Part shown: positions 36,009 through 46,210 of the stretch, one piece after another
Layout: each line of letters begins with the position of its first letter
How positions within the stretch are numbered: position 1 is the first letter of the stretch
DNA from: Swingsia samuiensis
Lineage (GTDB): Bacteria > Pseudomonadota > Alphaproteobacteria > Acetobacterales > Acetobacteraceae
Assembly (NCBI RefSeq): GCF_006542355.1
Contig: NZ_CP038141.1
Coordinates: 1,494,001-1,558,000 of the forward strand
DNA length: 64,000 nt
Direction: 5' to 3'
Notes under the pieces: generated by a model
The model's input: only the letters and a program-made list of their open reading frames with translations
Databases searched by the model: none
Told to the model about the DNA's origin: nothing
Position numbers and translations under genes: made by a program

Positions 36009-38156
36009 GTGATAGAAAAGCAAATAAGCCTTCCGCTCAGGCGCACATCCGATGCAGTGAAAGGCTTTTTAGAGAAAAATACTCCTGCAAGACTAAAAAA
36101 TTTACCGATTTCTGCCCCAGGGTCAGATGTTGGTTTGGCATTAGCGGTTGCCGCTTTGCTCTCTATTTTGGTTATTCCTTTACCAACATTTATTCTGGAT
36201 GTTGGTCTTTCTCTATCTGTTACTTTATCTGTACTTGTTCTAATGGTTGCGCTGTTTTTATCTAAACCATTAGATTTTACCTCTTTCCCCACCTTACTAT
36301 TATTAACGACTTTACTGCGTTTGTCTCTTGAAGTTGCGACAACACGTTTGATTTTAAGCCATGGGCATGAAGGAACGTATGCTGCGGGATATGTCGTTGC
36401 AGCGTTTGGTGGCTTCCTTATGGGAGGGGATGTCGTTATTGGAGCAATCCTTTTTTCTATTCTTTTAGTTGTAAACTTTATGGTTATAACTAAGGGATCG
36501 GGCAGGATTGCAGAAGTATCCGCTCGTTTTTCCTTGGACGCAATGCCAGGTAAACAGATGGCGATTGATGCGGAATTATCATCCGGGGCTATTAGCGATA
36601 AAATTGCGCGCCAAAAACGAAAAGATCTTCAAGAAGAGAGTGGCTTTTACGGTGCGATGGATGGTGCTGCCAAGTTCGTTCGGGGTGACGCTATTGCGAG
36701 TTTGATTATTACAGCCATTAATATTGTTGGTGGTTTAGCGATTGGTATTGGCCGGCATGGGATGTCAGTGACAGATGCTGCTGCGGCCTTTACAACATTA
36801 ACGATCGGGGATGGCCTAGTTTCTCAAATTCCAGCTTTATTGGTTTCTACAGCAGCGGGTATTGTTGTTACAAAAGGGGGAACTGAAGGGGCCGCGGATG
36901 TTGCGCTCGTTCGTCAGTTGGGTGGCAATTATAAGCCCTTGGCGCTAGCCTCAGGCGTGGCGATGGTTTTGGCTATTATGCCTGGATTACCCGCTTTGCC
37001 GTTTATCGCTCTTTCAGGCGCAGCGGGCTTTGCTGCATGGTGGCGGTATCGGACGCCAGTGAAAAGCGATGATTTTGAAGATGATACAATTAGCCTTCCA
37101 GAAAATAATTCGGCAATGGAGCTCCCTATTTCAGAGAGTTTGCGCGTAGATTTATTGAGATTGGAGTTAGGGTTTAATCTTCTATCAATTGCGAGCGGCG
37201 AAGAAGCGCGTTTGACAGAGCAAATAAAGATTTTACGTCGAACGATCGCAAGCGAGATGGGATTTATCCTTCCTCCAGTAAGAATACAGGATAATTTAAA
37301 TCTTTCGGCAGATAGTTATGCTTTGCGTATTCGTGAAATTGAAGTTGGAGAAGGTGAGGTTCAAATTAACCGCCTCTTAGCGATGAACCCTAAAGGAGGC
37401 CTCCCTAATCTGCCCGGAGTAGAAACAAAGGAGCCTGCTTTTGGTTTGCCTGCATTGTGGATTGATCAAACTTTTAGAGAGCGGGCTCTTTTAGAAGGGT
37501 ACACAGTTGTCGACCCAGCAAGTGTTATCGTCACCCATCTAACAGAGATGGTGCGTGAAAATATGTCAGAGCTTTTATCTTATACAGAAACGCAAAAACT
37601 ATTAGATGAAATGCCACGTGAACAACAAAAACTGATTGTGGATCTTATTCCTTCACAAGTATCGATTAGTATTATTCAGCGTATTTTGCAGAGTTTATTA
37701 GCTGAACGTATTTCTATACGTGATTTGTCAGGTATTTTAGAAGCAGTACAAGAAGGGTGTGGGCAAGGGTTAAAAAGCGTTTCGTCTTTGACGGCTCATG
37801 TAAGGACACGTTTAGCGCGTCAAATTAGTGCGGCAGTTACTACTCCCGAAGGATATATTCCAATTATTACTCTTAGCCCTGACTGGGAGGTGGAATGGTC
37901 AGATCACTTAAGCGGGGCTGTTGATGATGCCCATCTTGGGCTTTCGCCTTCCCGTATGAAGCAGTTAACTGTGCAGTTAAGACATGCTTTGAGCACAGCT
38001 TTGGAGCAAGGGGAGACACCTGTTATTCTCGTTGCAGCTGCTTTTCGTCGCCCTATGCGACTACTGATTGAACGTATTCGACCGCATACGATGGTCTTAT
38101 CACAATCAGAGATTTCTAGTCGTGCCAAAGTAAAAACAATAGCAGTTATCCAATAA
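36009..38156 (+). CDS. flhA: Flagellar type III export gate protein
   Basis: A 715-residue FlhA. About eight hydrophobic segments lie in the first 330 residues; FPTLLLLTTLLRLSLEVATTRLIL and the FHIPEP-type region GKQMAIDAELSSGAISDKIARQKR are diagnostic of the family. The C-terminal cytoplasmic domain, which receives export chaperones, is complete. The start is GTG 36009 with TAGGTG upstream, 73 bp after fliN. Confidence 0.95.
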   Translation: MIEKQISLPLRRTSDAVKGFLEKNTPARLKNLPISAPGSDVGLALAVAALLSILVIPLPTFILDVGLSLSVTLSVLVLMVALFLSKPLDFTSFPTLLLLTTLLRLSLEVATTRLILSHGHEGTYAAGYVVAAFGGFLMGGDVVIGAILFSILLVVNFMVITKGSGRIAEVSARFSLDAMPGKQMAIDAELSSGAISDKIARQKRKDLQEESGFYGAMDGAAKFVRGDAIASLIITAINIVGGLAIGIGRHGMSVTDAAAAFTTLTIGDGLVSQIPALLVSTAAGIVVTKGGTEGAADVALVRQLGGNYKPLALASGVAMVLAIMPGLPALPFIALSGAAGFAAWWRYRTPVKSDDFEDDTISLPENNSAMELPISESLRVDLLRLELGFNLLSIASGEEARLTEQIKILRRTIASEMGFILPPVRIQDNLNLSADSYALRIREIEVGEGEVQINRLLAMNPKGGLPNLPGVETKEPAFGLPALWIDQTFRERALLEGYTVVDPASVIVTHLTEMVRENMSELLSYTETQKLLDEMPREQQKLIVDLIPSQVSISIIQRILQSLLAERISIRDLSGILEAVQEGCGQGLKSVSSLTAHVRTRLARQISAAVTTPEGYIPIITLSPDWEVEWSDHLSGAVDDAHLGLSPSRMKQLTVQLRHALSTALEQGETPVILVAAAFRRPMRLLIERIRPHTMVLSQSEISSRAKVKTIAVIQ

Positions 38157-38178
38157 ATTATAAGAAAAGAGATACATT

Positions 38179-39189
38179 GTGGATATTCAATTTGTATATG
38201 AAAAATCAATGTCAGCTGCTGTTCGAAAAGTCCGCGATTTTTGCGGTGAAAACGCACTTATTTTATCATCGAGATTGCTTGAAGGCGGTGGTGTAGAGCT
38301 AACCGTTGGAGTAGAAAATGCTTTAGATATTAAAAGTAATGATTTAGTTATAAGTGAAATGAAAGCTTCTAAAAAAGAGATCAGTAATGATCGTGATTTA
38401 GATGATTTATATCACGAATATATTTCTTCAGGAGAGAGCTCAGAAGAAATATTTGAAAATTATATAAAGGTTCAATCCTTGCATAAGATTGATTTCACAC
38501 AGCCTGTAATGGTTTGTGGTATGCCAGGAAGTGGAAAAACGTTAACTGTTACCCGTTTAGCAACACGATGTGTGCAGGAAGGGTTGACGCCTATCGTGAT
38601 TACAACAGACACAGAGCGCGCAGGTGCATTCGAACAATTAACGAAATGTATGAATCTCTTAAAGGTGACTTTACTGTTCGCGGAAGACCCTGAGAGATTA
38701 GCTTTTTTATGTCAACAAAATGGAGGAAAAAGGCCGGTTATTATTGATACGGCAGGCGTTGCTCCTTTTGATAAAACAGCTTTGGACTATTTAAAAAACT
38801 TGCAAGAAGTATCAAAAAGTAAACTTACTTTAGTACATCCCGCAGGAGAAATACCAAGTACAACATTAGAAATTGTAGCCGTATTTTGCCGAGTTGGTGC
38901 ACAAAGAATGATTATCTCAAAAACAGACTGTTCCCGGTGTTCTGAAGGGGTCACTAAAGCTGCTTTTGCTGGGGTTCCCTTAGCGGGGGTAAGTGTGAGT
39001 AATCGGCTGATTGATGGATTAATAGAAGTGACGTCGAAAAATTTTCAGCAGATTGTCTTTAGATCGTCACAGAACAGGCCTCTCACAGATTTGAATAATA
39101 TTGAGAAAGATATGTTGAAAAAGAATATCCAGATAAAAATGAATAATACGGTCTTATCACAGCATATTGCGGCTCAAAGAAGAGTGTGA
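38179..39189 (+). CDS. flhF: FlhF-like SRP-family GTPase
   Basis: A 336-residue protein with a short N-terminal basic region and an SRP-type GTPase domain: P-loop GMPGSGKTLTVTRLA near residues 115-129, VIIDTAGVAPFD (the DTAG G3 motif) and ISKTDCSR in place of the G4 TKxD. FlhF sets the site and number of flagella. It is the last gene of the flagellar run, 22 bp after flhA. The helical N domain is short compared with enteric FlhF. Confidence 0.85.
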   Translation: MDIQFVYEKSMSAAVRKVRDFCGENALILSSRLLEGGGVELTVGVENALDIKSNDLVISEMKASKKEISNDRDLDDLYHEYISSGESSEEIFENYIKVQSLHKIDFTQPVMVCGMPGSGKTLTVTRLATRCVQEGLTPIVITTDTERAGAFEQLTKCMNLLKVTLLFAEDPERLAFLCQQNGGKRPVIIDTAGVAPFDKTALDYLKNLQEVSKSKLTLVHPAGEIPSTTLEIVAVFCRVGAQRMIISKTDCSRCSEGVTKAAFAGVPLAGVSVSNRLIDGLIEVTSKNFQQIVFRSSQNRPLTDLNNIEKDMLKKNIQIKMNNTVLSQHIAAQRRV

Positions 39190-39297
39190 TGCTTTTTAAG
39201 CTTAAGAAGTAACAAAAAATTAAACATTACCTCCCTTTCTTTAAAAGAAATTCTTACTAATCTACTCTGCAAAATATATGATTTTGGAGTTGCTTTT

Positions 39298-40140
39298 ATG
39301 CGTGTTGCTGTAATTCAGATGGAACCTTCGGCTGATCGAGACGCAAACATCGCACAAGCAGAAAAATTTATACATGAAGCAAGTGCCCAAGGCCCATTAG
39401 ATTTGGTTGTTTTACCAGAAGTCTGGAATTGCTTGGGGGGAACAATTGAACAAAAACATAAAGCAGCTGAATTTTTTCCTCAAAACGGAGAAAAAGGAGG
39501 TGTGCTTTATGAAACACTCAAAAGCATTGCTCAAAAATATAAAGTATGGGTCCATGGTGGCTCTATAGGAGAAAAAACGGCAAAATCAGAAGGCGCTAAA
39601 TTAGCTAATACGTCTTTGGTGTTCGATCCTGACGGTGTTGAACAAGCGCGGTATAGAAAAATACATTTGTTCGATGTCGTTACTCCGAATGGAGAGGGAT
39701 ATCGTGAGAGTGATAGTTATGTTCCAGGAGATGCAATCAAGACGGTTGATATCGCCAATATTCCAACCGGCCTAGCGATTTGTTACGATGTGAGGTTCTC
39801 TGAATTGTTTGCAGCATTGCGGGATGCTGGTGCTAAAATGATCATTCTGCCCGCAGCATTTACGAAGCAAACAGGGAAAGCGCATTGGGAAGTGATGATT
39901 AGAGCCCGGGCGATTGAAACGCAGTCATGGGTTATCGCGTGTGGAACGACGGGTAGCTATGTTGACGGTGATGGAAGCATAAGAGAAACATTTGGACATT
40001 CAATGATTGTTAATCCTTGGGGATGCGTTGTATTATCTCTAGGAAGTGAACCGGGCTGGGGAGTGGCCGAGTTGGATATTGATTTGGTTTCTCAGGTGAG
40101 AGAACGGATGCCGGTGCAAGAAAATAGACGGTTGGTCTGA
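39298..40140 (+). CDS. Carbon-nitrogen hydrolase, Nit/omega-amidase type
   Basis: A 280-residue nitrilase-superfamily amidase. The catalytic triad is visible: Glu in the first block with VLPEVWN, Lys in YRKIHLFD and Cys in GLAICYDVRFSELF. This matches the Nit1/Nit2 branch (deaminated glutathione amidase or omega-amidase), cytosolic metabolite-repair enzymes; which of the two cannot be told. It is followed 6 bp on by the NAD kinase gene. Confidence 0.9.
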   Translation: MRVAVIQMEPSADRDANIAQAEKFIHEASAQGPLDLVVLPEVWNCLGGTIEQKHKAAEFFPQNGEKGGVLYETLKSIAQKYKVWVHGGSIGEKTAKSEGAKLANTSLVFDPDGVEQARYRKIHLFDVVTPNGEGYRESDSYVPGDAIKTVDIANIPTGLAICYDVRFSELFAALRDAGAKMIILPAAFTKQTGKAHWEVMIRARAIETQSWVIACGTTGSYVDGDGSIRETFGHSMIVNPWGCVVLSLGSEPGWGVAELDIDLVSQVRERMPVQENRRLV

Positions 40141-40146
40141 GAGATT

Positions 40147-40905
40147 ATGAAGATTGCTTTCATCGCAGCATGTACGCAAGCCGCTCAAGAAGCTTATCAG
40201 GTTTTTATAAACCGATATGGAAAGGTTCCTTTAGAAGAAGCGGACGTTGTCGTTAGCTTGGGCGGTGATGGCTTTATGCTGGAAACCTTGCACCGTGTGC
40301 TTGGTTTGGATTTAGCTGTTTATGGAATGAATTATGGTACGATTGGCTTCTTGATGAATACAGCCAATGAAGATCATCTTTCAGAACGTCTTCTTAGAGC
40401 ACAGCCTTCTTTATTACATCCTCTTCAAATGACGGCGACAACCACGACAGGAGAGGTGCATGAATCTTTAGCTTTTAATGATGTGTTCTTATTTCGACAA
40501 ACACGTCAAACCTCTCGGATACAGATTAAAATTGATGGACGCATTCGGCTGGAAGAGTTGATTTGCGATGGTATTATTGTTGCGACCCCGGCAGGTTCAA
40601 CCGCGTATAACTTATCGGCTCATGGGCCAATCGTTCCATTAAGTGCAAATATATTACCCTTAACGCCGATCTCTGCTTTTCGTCCTCGGCGATGGAGAGG
40701 TGCGTTATTGCCATCGTCTGCGGTAGTACAGTTTACGATGATGGATACAGAGAAACGGCCGACTGCTGCGGTAGCTGATTTCCATGAAATTAGGGATGTG
40801 TTTGAAGTCGTTGTAAAAGAAGATCGTACACAATATGCGACGGTACTCTTTGACCCAGACCATGGGTTGTCAGAGCGAATTATAGCCGAGCAGTTTATGG
40901 AATAA
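40147..40905 (+). CDS. nadK: NAD kinase
   Basis: A 252-residue ATP-NAD kinase that makes NADP. The catalytic GGDG is in VSLGGDGFMLETLH; YGMNYGTIGFLMN and the NAD-binding loop TPAGSTAYNLSAHGPIVP follow. Alphaproteobacterial NAD kinases of about 255 residues look like this. Ends at a strong shared terminator. Confidence 0.95.
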   Translation: MKIAFIAACTQAAQEAYQVFINRYGKVPLEEADVVVSLGGDGFMLETLHRVLGLDLAVYGMNYGTIGFLMNTANEDHLSERLLRAQPSLLHPLQMTATTTTGEVHESLAFNDVFLFRQTRQTSRIQIKIDGRIRLEELICDGIIVATPAGSTAYNLSAHGPIVPLSANILPLTPISAFRPRRWRGALLPSSAVVQFTMMDTEKRPTAAVADFHEIRDVFEVVVKEDRTQYATVLFDPDHGLSERIIAEQFME

Positions 40906-40908
40906 GAG

Positions 40909-40938
40909 CAATAGAGGTTTATTTAAAAACCTCTATTG
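40909..40938. terminator. Bidirectional terminator between nadK and the phosphatase gene
   Basis: A 12-bp perfect stem, CAATAGAGGTTT (40909-40920) and AAACCTCTATTG (40927-40938), with a 6-nt loop, lies between two converging stop codons. A/T tracts lie in the loop and flank. Confidence 0.75.
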
Positions 40939-40944
40939 GGGGTA

Positions 40945-41436
40945 TTATTTTCGAGAGGGAACGGGGCCAAGGGTTTTATTCGCTAAGTTTTTGCAGGCTT
41001 CAGAAACTTGCTCCCATGTGACATCAAACCCACTATCTGGCCCATAATAGGGATCTTCTACCTCTTTGCCTTCCCAGTTTGGGATGTGGTCGAGCATTAA
41101 GGAAACCTTGGCTTTGCTGCCGGATGGTTGCATTTCTTGGAGGTGAACGAGATGAGTGTTATCCATCGCAAGGATATAATCAAAGCGATCAAAATCTTCG
41201 CGTTTCACCAGCCTTGCTCTTAAATGGGATGCATCAATTCCGTGTTTTGCAGCTACTTTACGTGCACGAGGGTCAGGCGGGTAGCCGAGGTGCCAACGGC
41301 CAATTGCTGCTGAATCAATATCTAATTCGAGTTGACGTTCTTCTGCCTCTTTACGCATTGCGAGTTCCGCAAGGGGAGAGCGGCAGATATTACCAGTACA
41401 GACAAAAAGAAAACTACTCATGTTTGGGTCAGCCAT
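40945..41436 (-). CDS. Low-molecular-weight protein-tyrosine phosphatase
   Basis: A 163-residue cytosolic phosphatase. The P-loop CX5R is C13-TGNIC-R19 (FVCTGNICRSPLAE), and the catalytic aspartate is in VEDPYYGPDSGFD. Length and motifs match the housekeeping LMW-PTP rather than the Wzb subgroup paired with a tyrosine kinase, and no kinase is adjacent. A start at residue 6 (MSSFLFVCTGN) is also possible. Its 5' end overlaps the AEC gene by 19 bp. Confidence 0.92.
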   Translation of the reverse strand: MADPNMSSFLFVCTGNICRSPLAELAMRKEAEERQLELDIDSAAIGRWHLGYPPDPRARKVAAKHGIDASHLRARLVKREDFDRFDYILAMDNTHLVHLQEMQPSGSKAKVSLMLDHIPNWEGKEVEDPYYGPDSGFDVTWEQVSEACKNLANKTLGPVPSRK

Positions 41437-42395
41437 ATAAAGAATGCCATTGTGAAGATGGAGCTTGTTGTTCCAAAAAACAAGACAGATGCGATTTCAC
41501 GTTCTAAAACACGGTATCGTAACGCAAGAATAACATTAATAGATGCGCTTGGAATAGCCATTGTTAAGACACTTTCCTGAAGTGCTAAATGCGTAATGCC
41601 CCATGACCGCGCGATAAGATATATAGTAAACGGGATAAGCAAATTACGCAAAAAGACGATAATGCCGACCAAAGCGCTAAAACGAATTTGTCTGGCAAAC
41701 AGGACGACGCCGGAGGCAAAGAGAGCGGCTCCACCTGTTGTATGACCTAAGAGCATAAATGAGTTTTTTAGCGGTTGTGGTAAAGAGAATCCTAAACAGA
41801 CGAGAATAAGTGCTGACAAAGGAGCCCAAACAACAGGTTCCCGGCAGGCATGTTCTAAATGCCCAATAAGTTCTTTCAACTTGCTGCTTGGAAGAACCGC
41901 TTTTGGGGATGATCGGGTATGACTATGGTTCATTAAAATCATAGTGATGGGAAGCTGGATCAGGTTCATTGCTAAAGCTGCAATAGAAATAGGAACAGCA
42001 CTGGAGGCACCAAACAGTTGCCCTAAAACAGGAATCCCAATGAAAGGAACCGCTGGGCCAGTAATCGTCATGGAAATGACGGCAGCTTCAGCGAGCGGCT
42101 TTTTAAAGAAAGAGCGTAGAAGAATAAAAGAGATGAGATACCCCCCCAGCATTGCAAAGAGAATGAGGGCTGCAATAGGGCCGGCAGAGAGTACTAAAGT
42201 TTTGGGAATAGTGAGAATAGAAACAAATAATTCTAATGGTAAAGCGTATAACATGACCAAGCGTGTTAAAACTGTAGCTTGCTCTGTATCGAATGTGCGG
42301 CGGTAAGCAGCAAAATATCCTATGCCCAAAGTTACCAAAATCGGCAGGATAGCCTGAGAAATTGTAATGAGCAGAGAGGGTGGGGCTGCCATCAT
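41418..42395 (-). CDS. AEC (auxin efflux carrier) family transporter
   Basis: A 325-residue membrane protein with about ten hydrophobic helices in the two-halves layout of the AEC family. The segments ILPILVTLGIGYFAAYRRTF at the N-terminus and ASGVVLFARQIRFS in the second half are typical. Bacterial members move malate, malonate or other organic acids. The NAD-malic enzyme gene lies about 450 bp away on the other strand, which makes an organic acid substrate plausible but unproven. Confidence 0.85.
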   Translation of the reverse strand: MMAAPPSLLITISQAILPILVTLGIGYFAAYRRTFDTEQATVLTRLVMLYALPLELFVSILTIPKTLVLSAGPIAALILFAMLGGYLISFILLRSFFKKPLAEAAVISMTITGPAVPFIGIPVLGQLFGASSAVPISIAALAMNLIQLPITMILMNHSHTRSSPKAVLPSSKLKELIGHLEHACREPVVWAPLSALILVCLGFSLPQPLKNSFMLLGHTTGGAALFASGVVLFARQIRFSALVGIIVFLRNLLIPFTIYLIARSWGITHLALQESVLTMAIPSASINVILALRYRVLEREIASVLFFGTTSSIFTMAFFIWLTQT

Positions 42396-42466
42396 AAATC
42401 CAGTATAGTCAAAAAATTATTTTGTAACGATACCGGTATTAATTTGAGGCGTCTACCCTCTATCCG

Positions 42467-42766
42467 TTATGGAAGTTCAAGAGGAATAACTTTGAGTTTT
42501 ATCGAGATAAATTTCCACTTAAAAGCCAGAATGTTGTCAGGCTTTTGAGATGCTTTTTTAGAGCAAAGGAAATGTAAAAGCAAAAGCCCAAGATCAGTAT
42601 AAAATAAGGTTGTAGCAATGCGCGTAACAAAAGGGATATGCGTAAACATGAGAAAAAAGGCAGCAAGGCTGATCAGCATATAGATCGTATTTTTTTGATA
42701 ATTTAGTGAAAAATACAGCATAGTTGGATCCAATAGTAACGATAAAGGCGCGCGAGTTTCTGTCAT
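42467..42766 (-). CDS. Small hypothetical membrane protein (99 aa)
   Basis: An open frame of 99 codons with two hydrophobic segments (about residues 28-50 and 52-68) and a basic C-terminus. No ribosome site is obvious and no family is recognised. It lies between the AEC transporter and the malic enzyme gene, on the minus strand; it may be real but support is thin. Confidence 0.4.
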   Translation of the reverse strand: MTETRAPLSLLLDPTMLYFSLNYQKNTIYMLISLAAFFLMFTHIPFVTRIATTLFYTDLGLLLLHFLCSKKASQKPDNILAFKWKFISIKLKVIPLELP

Positions 42767-42848
42767 TTTATGAGGATATCATTTTATCGCCTTTTAGGAG
42801 GAGATGCTATAAAATAACACAGATTATTTTGAGTGGAGTATTAAAGAG

Positions 42849-44501
42849 ATGGCTGAAAAAATGTCTGTTTCGCTATCAGGAAATGATTTGTTGAGTAATG
42901 CTTTTTTGAATAAAGGTCAGGCATTTACCAAGTCAGAACGTCGTATGTTTGGGTTAAGTGGCGCGCTGCCTCAAGCCGAGCATTCTTTAGAAGATCAGGT
43001 AAAAGCGGCTCAGCTTTTCCTAAAAGATTTACCCACGCCTTTGGCACGTTATATTCGTCTGCGTGAAATTCAAGATAGTAATGAAACGCTTTTTTACGCG
43101 TTATTAGATGCGGATATCGAGGCGATGTTACCGTTGGTCTATACACCTACGGTTGGGGAGGCATGTCAAAAATTCTCAGAGCTTTGGCAAAAACCACGTG
43201 GGATATTTTTGAGCTATCCTGAGCGCGAGCAAATGAGGGATATTTTGGCTAACCCTGCATTTGATGATGTCCGTGTGATCGTCGTAAGTGATGGAGAGCG
43301 TATTCTTGGTTTAGGGGATCAGGGGGCTGGCGGTATGGGAATACCGATTGGGAAGCTCTCTCTTTATACCGCTTGTGCAGGGATTGCACCTAACCAAACG
43401 CTTCCAATTCTTTTGGATACAGGAACGAATAATCAGGAAAGGTTAGATAACCCCAACTATATCGGGTGGCGTCATGAGCGTATTCGGGGTGCAGAGTATG
43501 ATGCTTTTATCGATCAGTTTGTGACGGAAGTAAAACGACGTTGGCCTCATATTTTATTACAATGGGAGGATTTTGCTAATCCCAATGCCGCGCCTATTTT
43601 GGAACGGTATCGTGACAAAATCTGTTCATTTAATGATGATATTCAAGGGACAGCCTCTGTTGCGGTCGGTGCCATTCTTGCTGCTAATCAGGCAAACGGC
43701 CGTAAATTACACGAACAGACGATTGTTATGCTCGGCGGAGGTTCCGCCGGGGTTGGTATCGCTCGATTATTAGTGCGTGTCATGTGTGATGAAGGGGTGA
43801 GTGAGGAGCAAGCCCGTCGCCAGTTTTATATGCTGGATAAGGATGGCTTATTAACCACCCAAAGGGACAATTTGGATGTTGGGCAAAAATTGTTCGCCCG
43901 GTCAGATTGGGAAAACTCTCAGAATGATTTAGCTACGGTTGTATCAACGGTAAAACCTTCTATCTTGATTGGTGTCTCTGGGGTTTCTGGATTGTTTAAA
44001 GAAGATATCATTCGGGAGATGGCTGAGCATTGTGAACGGCCGATCATTTTTCCTTTATCCAATCCGACTTCCCATGCGGAAGCTACGCCTGAGGATATTC
44101 TGAAATGGACAAAAGGCCGTGCTCTTGTCAGCACTGGGAGCCCATTTCCTGCGATAGAGTATAATGGCAAGAAGCGACGCGTCGATCAGACCAATAATTC
44201 GTATATTTTTCCAGGGATGGGGCTAGGCATTTTAGCGTGCGAAGCAACGAGCGTTACCGAAAATATGTTTATGGCAGCGGCACAGCAATTAGCTAATCTT
44301 TCTCCATTAAAGAAAGATCCAGAAGGCAATCTTCTGCCACCGGTTCATGAATTGAAAAACGTTGCGATATCCATCGCTGAAGCAACAGCAAAACAAGCGC
44401 AGGAAGATGGTGTTTGCAAAAAAATTGATGACAATACATTAAAGGACAGGATGGCCGATCTCATTTGGCAGCCTGTTTATAGGGAATATATCAAGAAATA
44501 A
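42849..44501 (+). CDS. maeA: NAD-dependent malic enzyme
   Basis: A 550-residue long-form malic enzyme that oxidatively decarboxylates malate to pyruvate. VYTPTVGEACQKFSELW holds the catalytic Tyr, GAGGMGIPIGKLSLYTACAGI and the metal-binding EDFANPNAAPILERYRDKICSFNDDIQGTA follow, and VMLGGGSAGVGIARLL is the dinucleotide fold. Length (about 550) separates it from the short MaeB type fused to phosphotransacetylase. NAD preference is inferred from class. Confidence 0.93.
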   Translation: MAEKMSVSLSGNDLLSNAFLNKGQAFTKSERRMFGLSGALPQAEHSLEDQVKAAQLFLKDLPTPLARYIRLREIQDSNETLFYALLDADIEAMLPLVYTPTVGEACQKFSELWQKPRGIFLSYPEREQMRDILANPAFDDVRVIVVSDGERILGLGDQGAGGMGIPIGKLSLYTACAGIAPNQTLPILLDTGTNNQERLDNPNYIGWRHERIRGAEYDAFIDQFVTEVKRRWPHILLQWEDFANPNAAPILERYRDKICSFNDDIQGTASVAVGAILAANQANGRKLHEQTIVMLGGGSAGVGIARLLVRVMCDEGVSEEQARRQFYMLDKDGLLTTQRDNLDVGQKLFARSDWENSQNDLATVVSTVKPSILIGVSGVSGLFKEDIIREMAEHCERPIIFPLSNPTSHAEATPEDILKWTKGRALVSTGSPFPAIEYNGKKRRVDQTNNSYIFPGMGLGILACEATSVTENMFMAAAQQLANLSPLKKDPEGNLLPPVHELKNVAISIAEATAKQAQEDGVCKKIDDNTLKDRMADLIWQPVYREYIKK

Positions 44502-44516
44502 ATTGCATAAGAGAAA

Positions 44517-44544
44517 CCTTACCCCACTTCAAAGTGGGGTAAGG
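44517..44544. terminator. Bidirectional terminator between malic enzyme and catalase genes
   Basis: A 13-bp perfect stem, CCTTACCCCACTT (44517-44529) and AAGTGGGGTAAGG (44532-44544), with a minimal loop, between converging genes. Confidence 0.85.
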
Positions 44545-44554
44545 AAAAGTAAAA

Positions 44555-46003
44555 TTACTTTTTCTGAGAAAGAACGGCTTCTTTAATACGTTGGCCGATT
44601 TTCTCATCAATGTTGGACCAGTATTCAAAGACGCGTGAAAGAACTGGTTCTTCTACTCCGCCTAAAATATGACCAGCAACATTGTTTACAAGACGTTCAC
44701 GAGCCGCCTCATCCATCACTTGGGTCACAAGTGTGCGGGCTTGGCTGAAATCATCATCGTCTTTACGAAGTGTGTAAGCAGACCGTACAAACTCACCATC
44801 AGCTGCCCAAACAGCATTCTCTGGGAAGCGTTGAGGGTCAGCCGCTGGGCCACCTTTGGTATTCGGAGCATAAACAGGGTCGCTTGCGTTTTGTATCCGC
44901 ATTGCCCCGCCTTTTGTATAGCTGTGAACAGGACATTTTGGAGCATTAACTGGGATCTGTTTGTAGTTAACACCTAAGCGTGCTCTGTGCGCATCTGCAT
45001 AGGCAAATGAACGGCCGAGAAGCATTTTGTCAGGTGACAAACCTGTTCCAGGGACAAAGTTGTTGGGCTCAAAAGCAACCTGTTCAATTTCAGCAAAGAA
45101 GTCTTGTGGGTTACGGTCAAGAACAAGCTTACCAACTTCGATCAGTGGGTATTCCTTTTGAGACCATACTTTGGTGAGATCAAAAGGATTAATGCGATAA
45201 TGCTTTGCCTCTTCGTAAGGCATGATTTGCATCTTTAGCGTCCAGCTTGGATGCTCACCGCGTTTGATGGCCTCGAACAGATCACGGCGGTGATAGTCTG
45301 CATCTGACCCAGCCAGTTCGCCTGCTTGTTCTTGCGTGAGGCACTTAATGCCTTGATCTGTCTTGAAGTGGTACTTCACCCAGAAGCGTTCGCCTTGGGC
45401 ATTAACCCACATATAGGTATGGCTAGAGAAGCCGTCCATGTGGCGCCATGTTGCAGGGATCCCACGGTCTCCCATAAGCCATGCAACTTGATGAGCGGAC
45501 TCAGGGTTTAGCGTCCAGAAATCCCACTGCATATCATTATCGCGCAAGCCGTTATCAGCGCGGCGTTTTTGCGAATGAATGAAGTGCTGGAACTTCATGG
45601 GGTCACGGACGAAGAATACCGGCGTGTTGTTCCCCACCATATCGAAGTTACCTTCTTCGGTGTAGAACTTGACGGCAAAGCCGCGTGGATCACGCCATGT
45701 ATCTGGGCTTCCAGCTTCACCTGCTACGGTAGAGAAGCGGATAACAACGTCTGTTTTGGCGCCTTTTTGTAAGAACTTAGCGCTTGTATATTTGCTGACG
45801 TCGTGTGTGACTTCAAAATGACCAAACGCACCGCTGCCTTTTGCATGAGGTTGACGATCAGGAATCATCTCACGGTTAAAAGCCGCCATTTGTTCAATCA
45901 GATGATGATCATGAAGAAGGATTGGACCATCATTACCGACGGTTAGAGAGAATTCATCACTTGAAACGGGAGCGCCACCTGTGGTGGTAGATGGTTTAGG
46001 CAT
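44555..46003 (-). CDS. Catalase (monofunctional haem catalase, clade 3)
   Basis: A 482-residue small-subunit catalase that dismutates hydrogen peroxide. The catalytic His is H53 ([12 protein letters not shown]), the distal Asn is in [16 protein letters not shown], and the proximal haem Tyr is in [15 protein letters not shown]. Length and the [30 protein letters not shown] block put it in clade 3 (KatA-like). It appears monocistronic, with about 200 bp to the rpoH terminator upstream. Confidence 0.95.
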   Translation of the reverse strand: MPKPSTTTGGAPVSSDEFSLTVGNDGPILLHDHHLIEQMAAFNREMIPDRQPHAKGSGAFGHFEVTHDVSKYTSAKFLQKGAKTDVVIRFSTVAGEAGSPDTWRDPRGFAVKFYTEEGNFDMVGNNTPVFFVRDPMKFQHFIHSQKRRADNGLRDNDMQWDFWTLNPESAHQVAWLMGDRGIPATWRHMDGFSSHTYMWVNAQGERFWVKYHFKTDQGIKCLTQEQAGELAGSDADYHRRDLFEAIKRGEHPSWTLKMQIMPYEEAKHYRINPFDLTKVWSQKEYPLIEVGKLVLDRNPQDFFAEIEQVAFEPNNFVPGTGLSPDKMLLGRSFAYADAHRARLGVNYKQIPVNAPKCPVHSYTKGGAMRIQNASDPVYAPNTKGGPAADPQRFPENAVWAADGEFVRSAYTLRKDDDDFSQARTLVTQVMDEAARERLVNNVAGHILGGVEEPVLSRVFEYWSNIDEKIGQRIKEAVLSQKK

Positions 46004-46149
46004 ATCTTTAAGTCCTAAAATTGAATATTATGTACAAAGACTATAAAGCGCGAGATGGCTTTAGTTTCAGAAATATACGGGAAAGAATTTGTTAAATAAA
46101 ATTTATTAAATTTATATAAAATATAATTTTTTCTTATCAATCGATCGTA

Positions 46150-46182
46150 TAAAAAAAGGTCACAAGACATACGTCTTGCGAC
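46150..46182 (-). terminator. Rho-independent terminator of rpoH
   Basis: Read on the minus strand, GGTCGCAAGAC and GTCTTGTGACC (46182 to 46157, with one G-T pair) form a stem followed by seven T residues (46156-46150), 29 bp after the rpoH stop. Confidence 0.85.
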
Positions 46183-46210
46183 CTATCTATTGATAAGCAT
46201 GATACTTAGA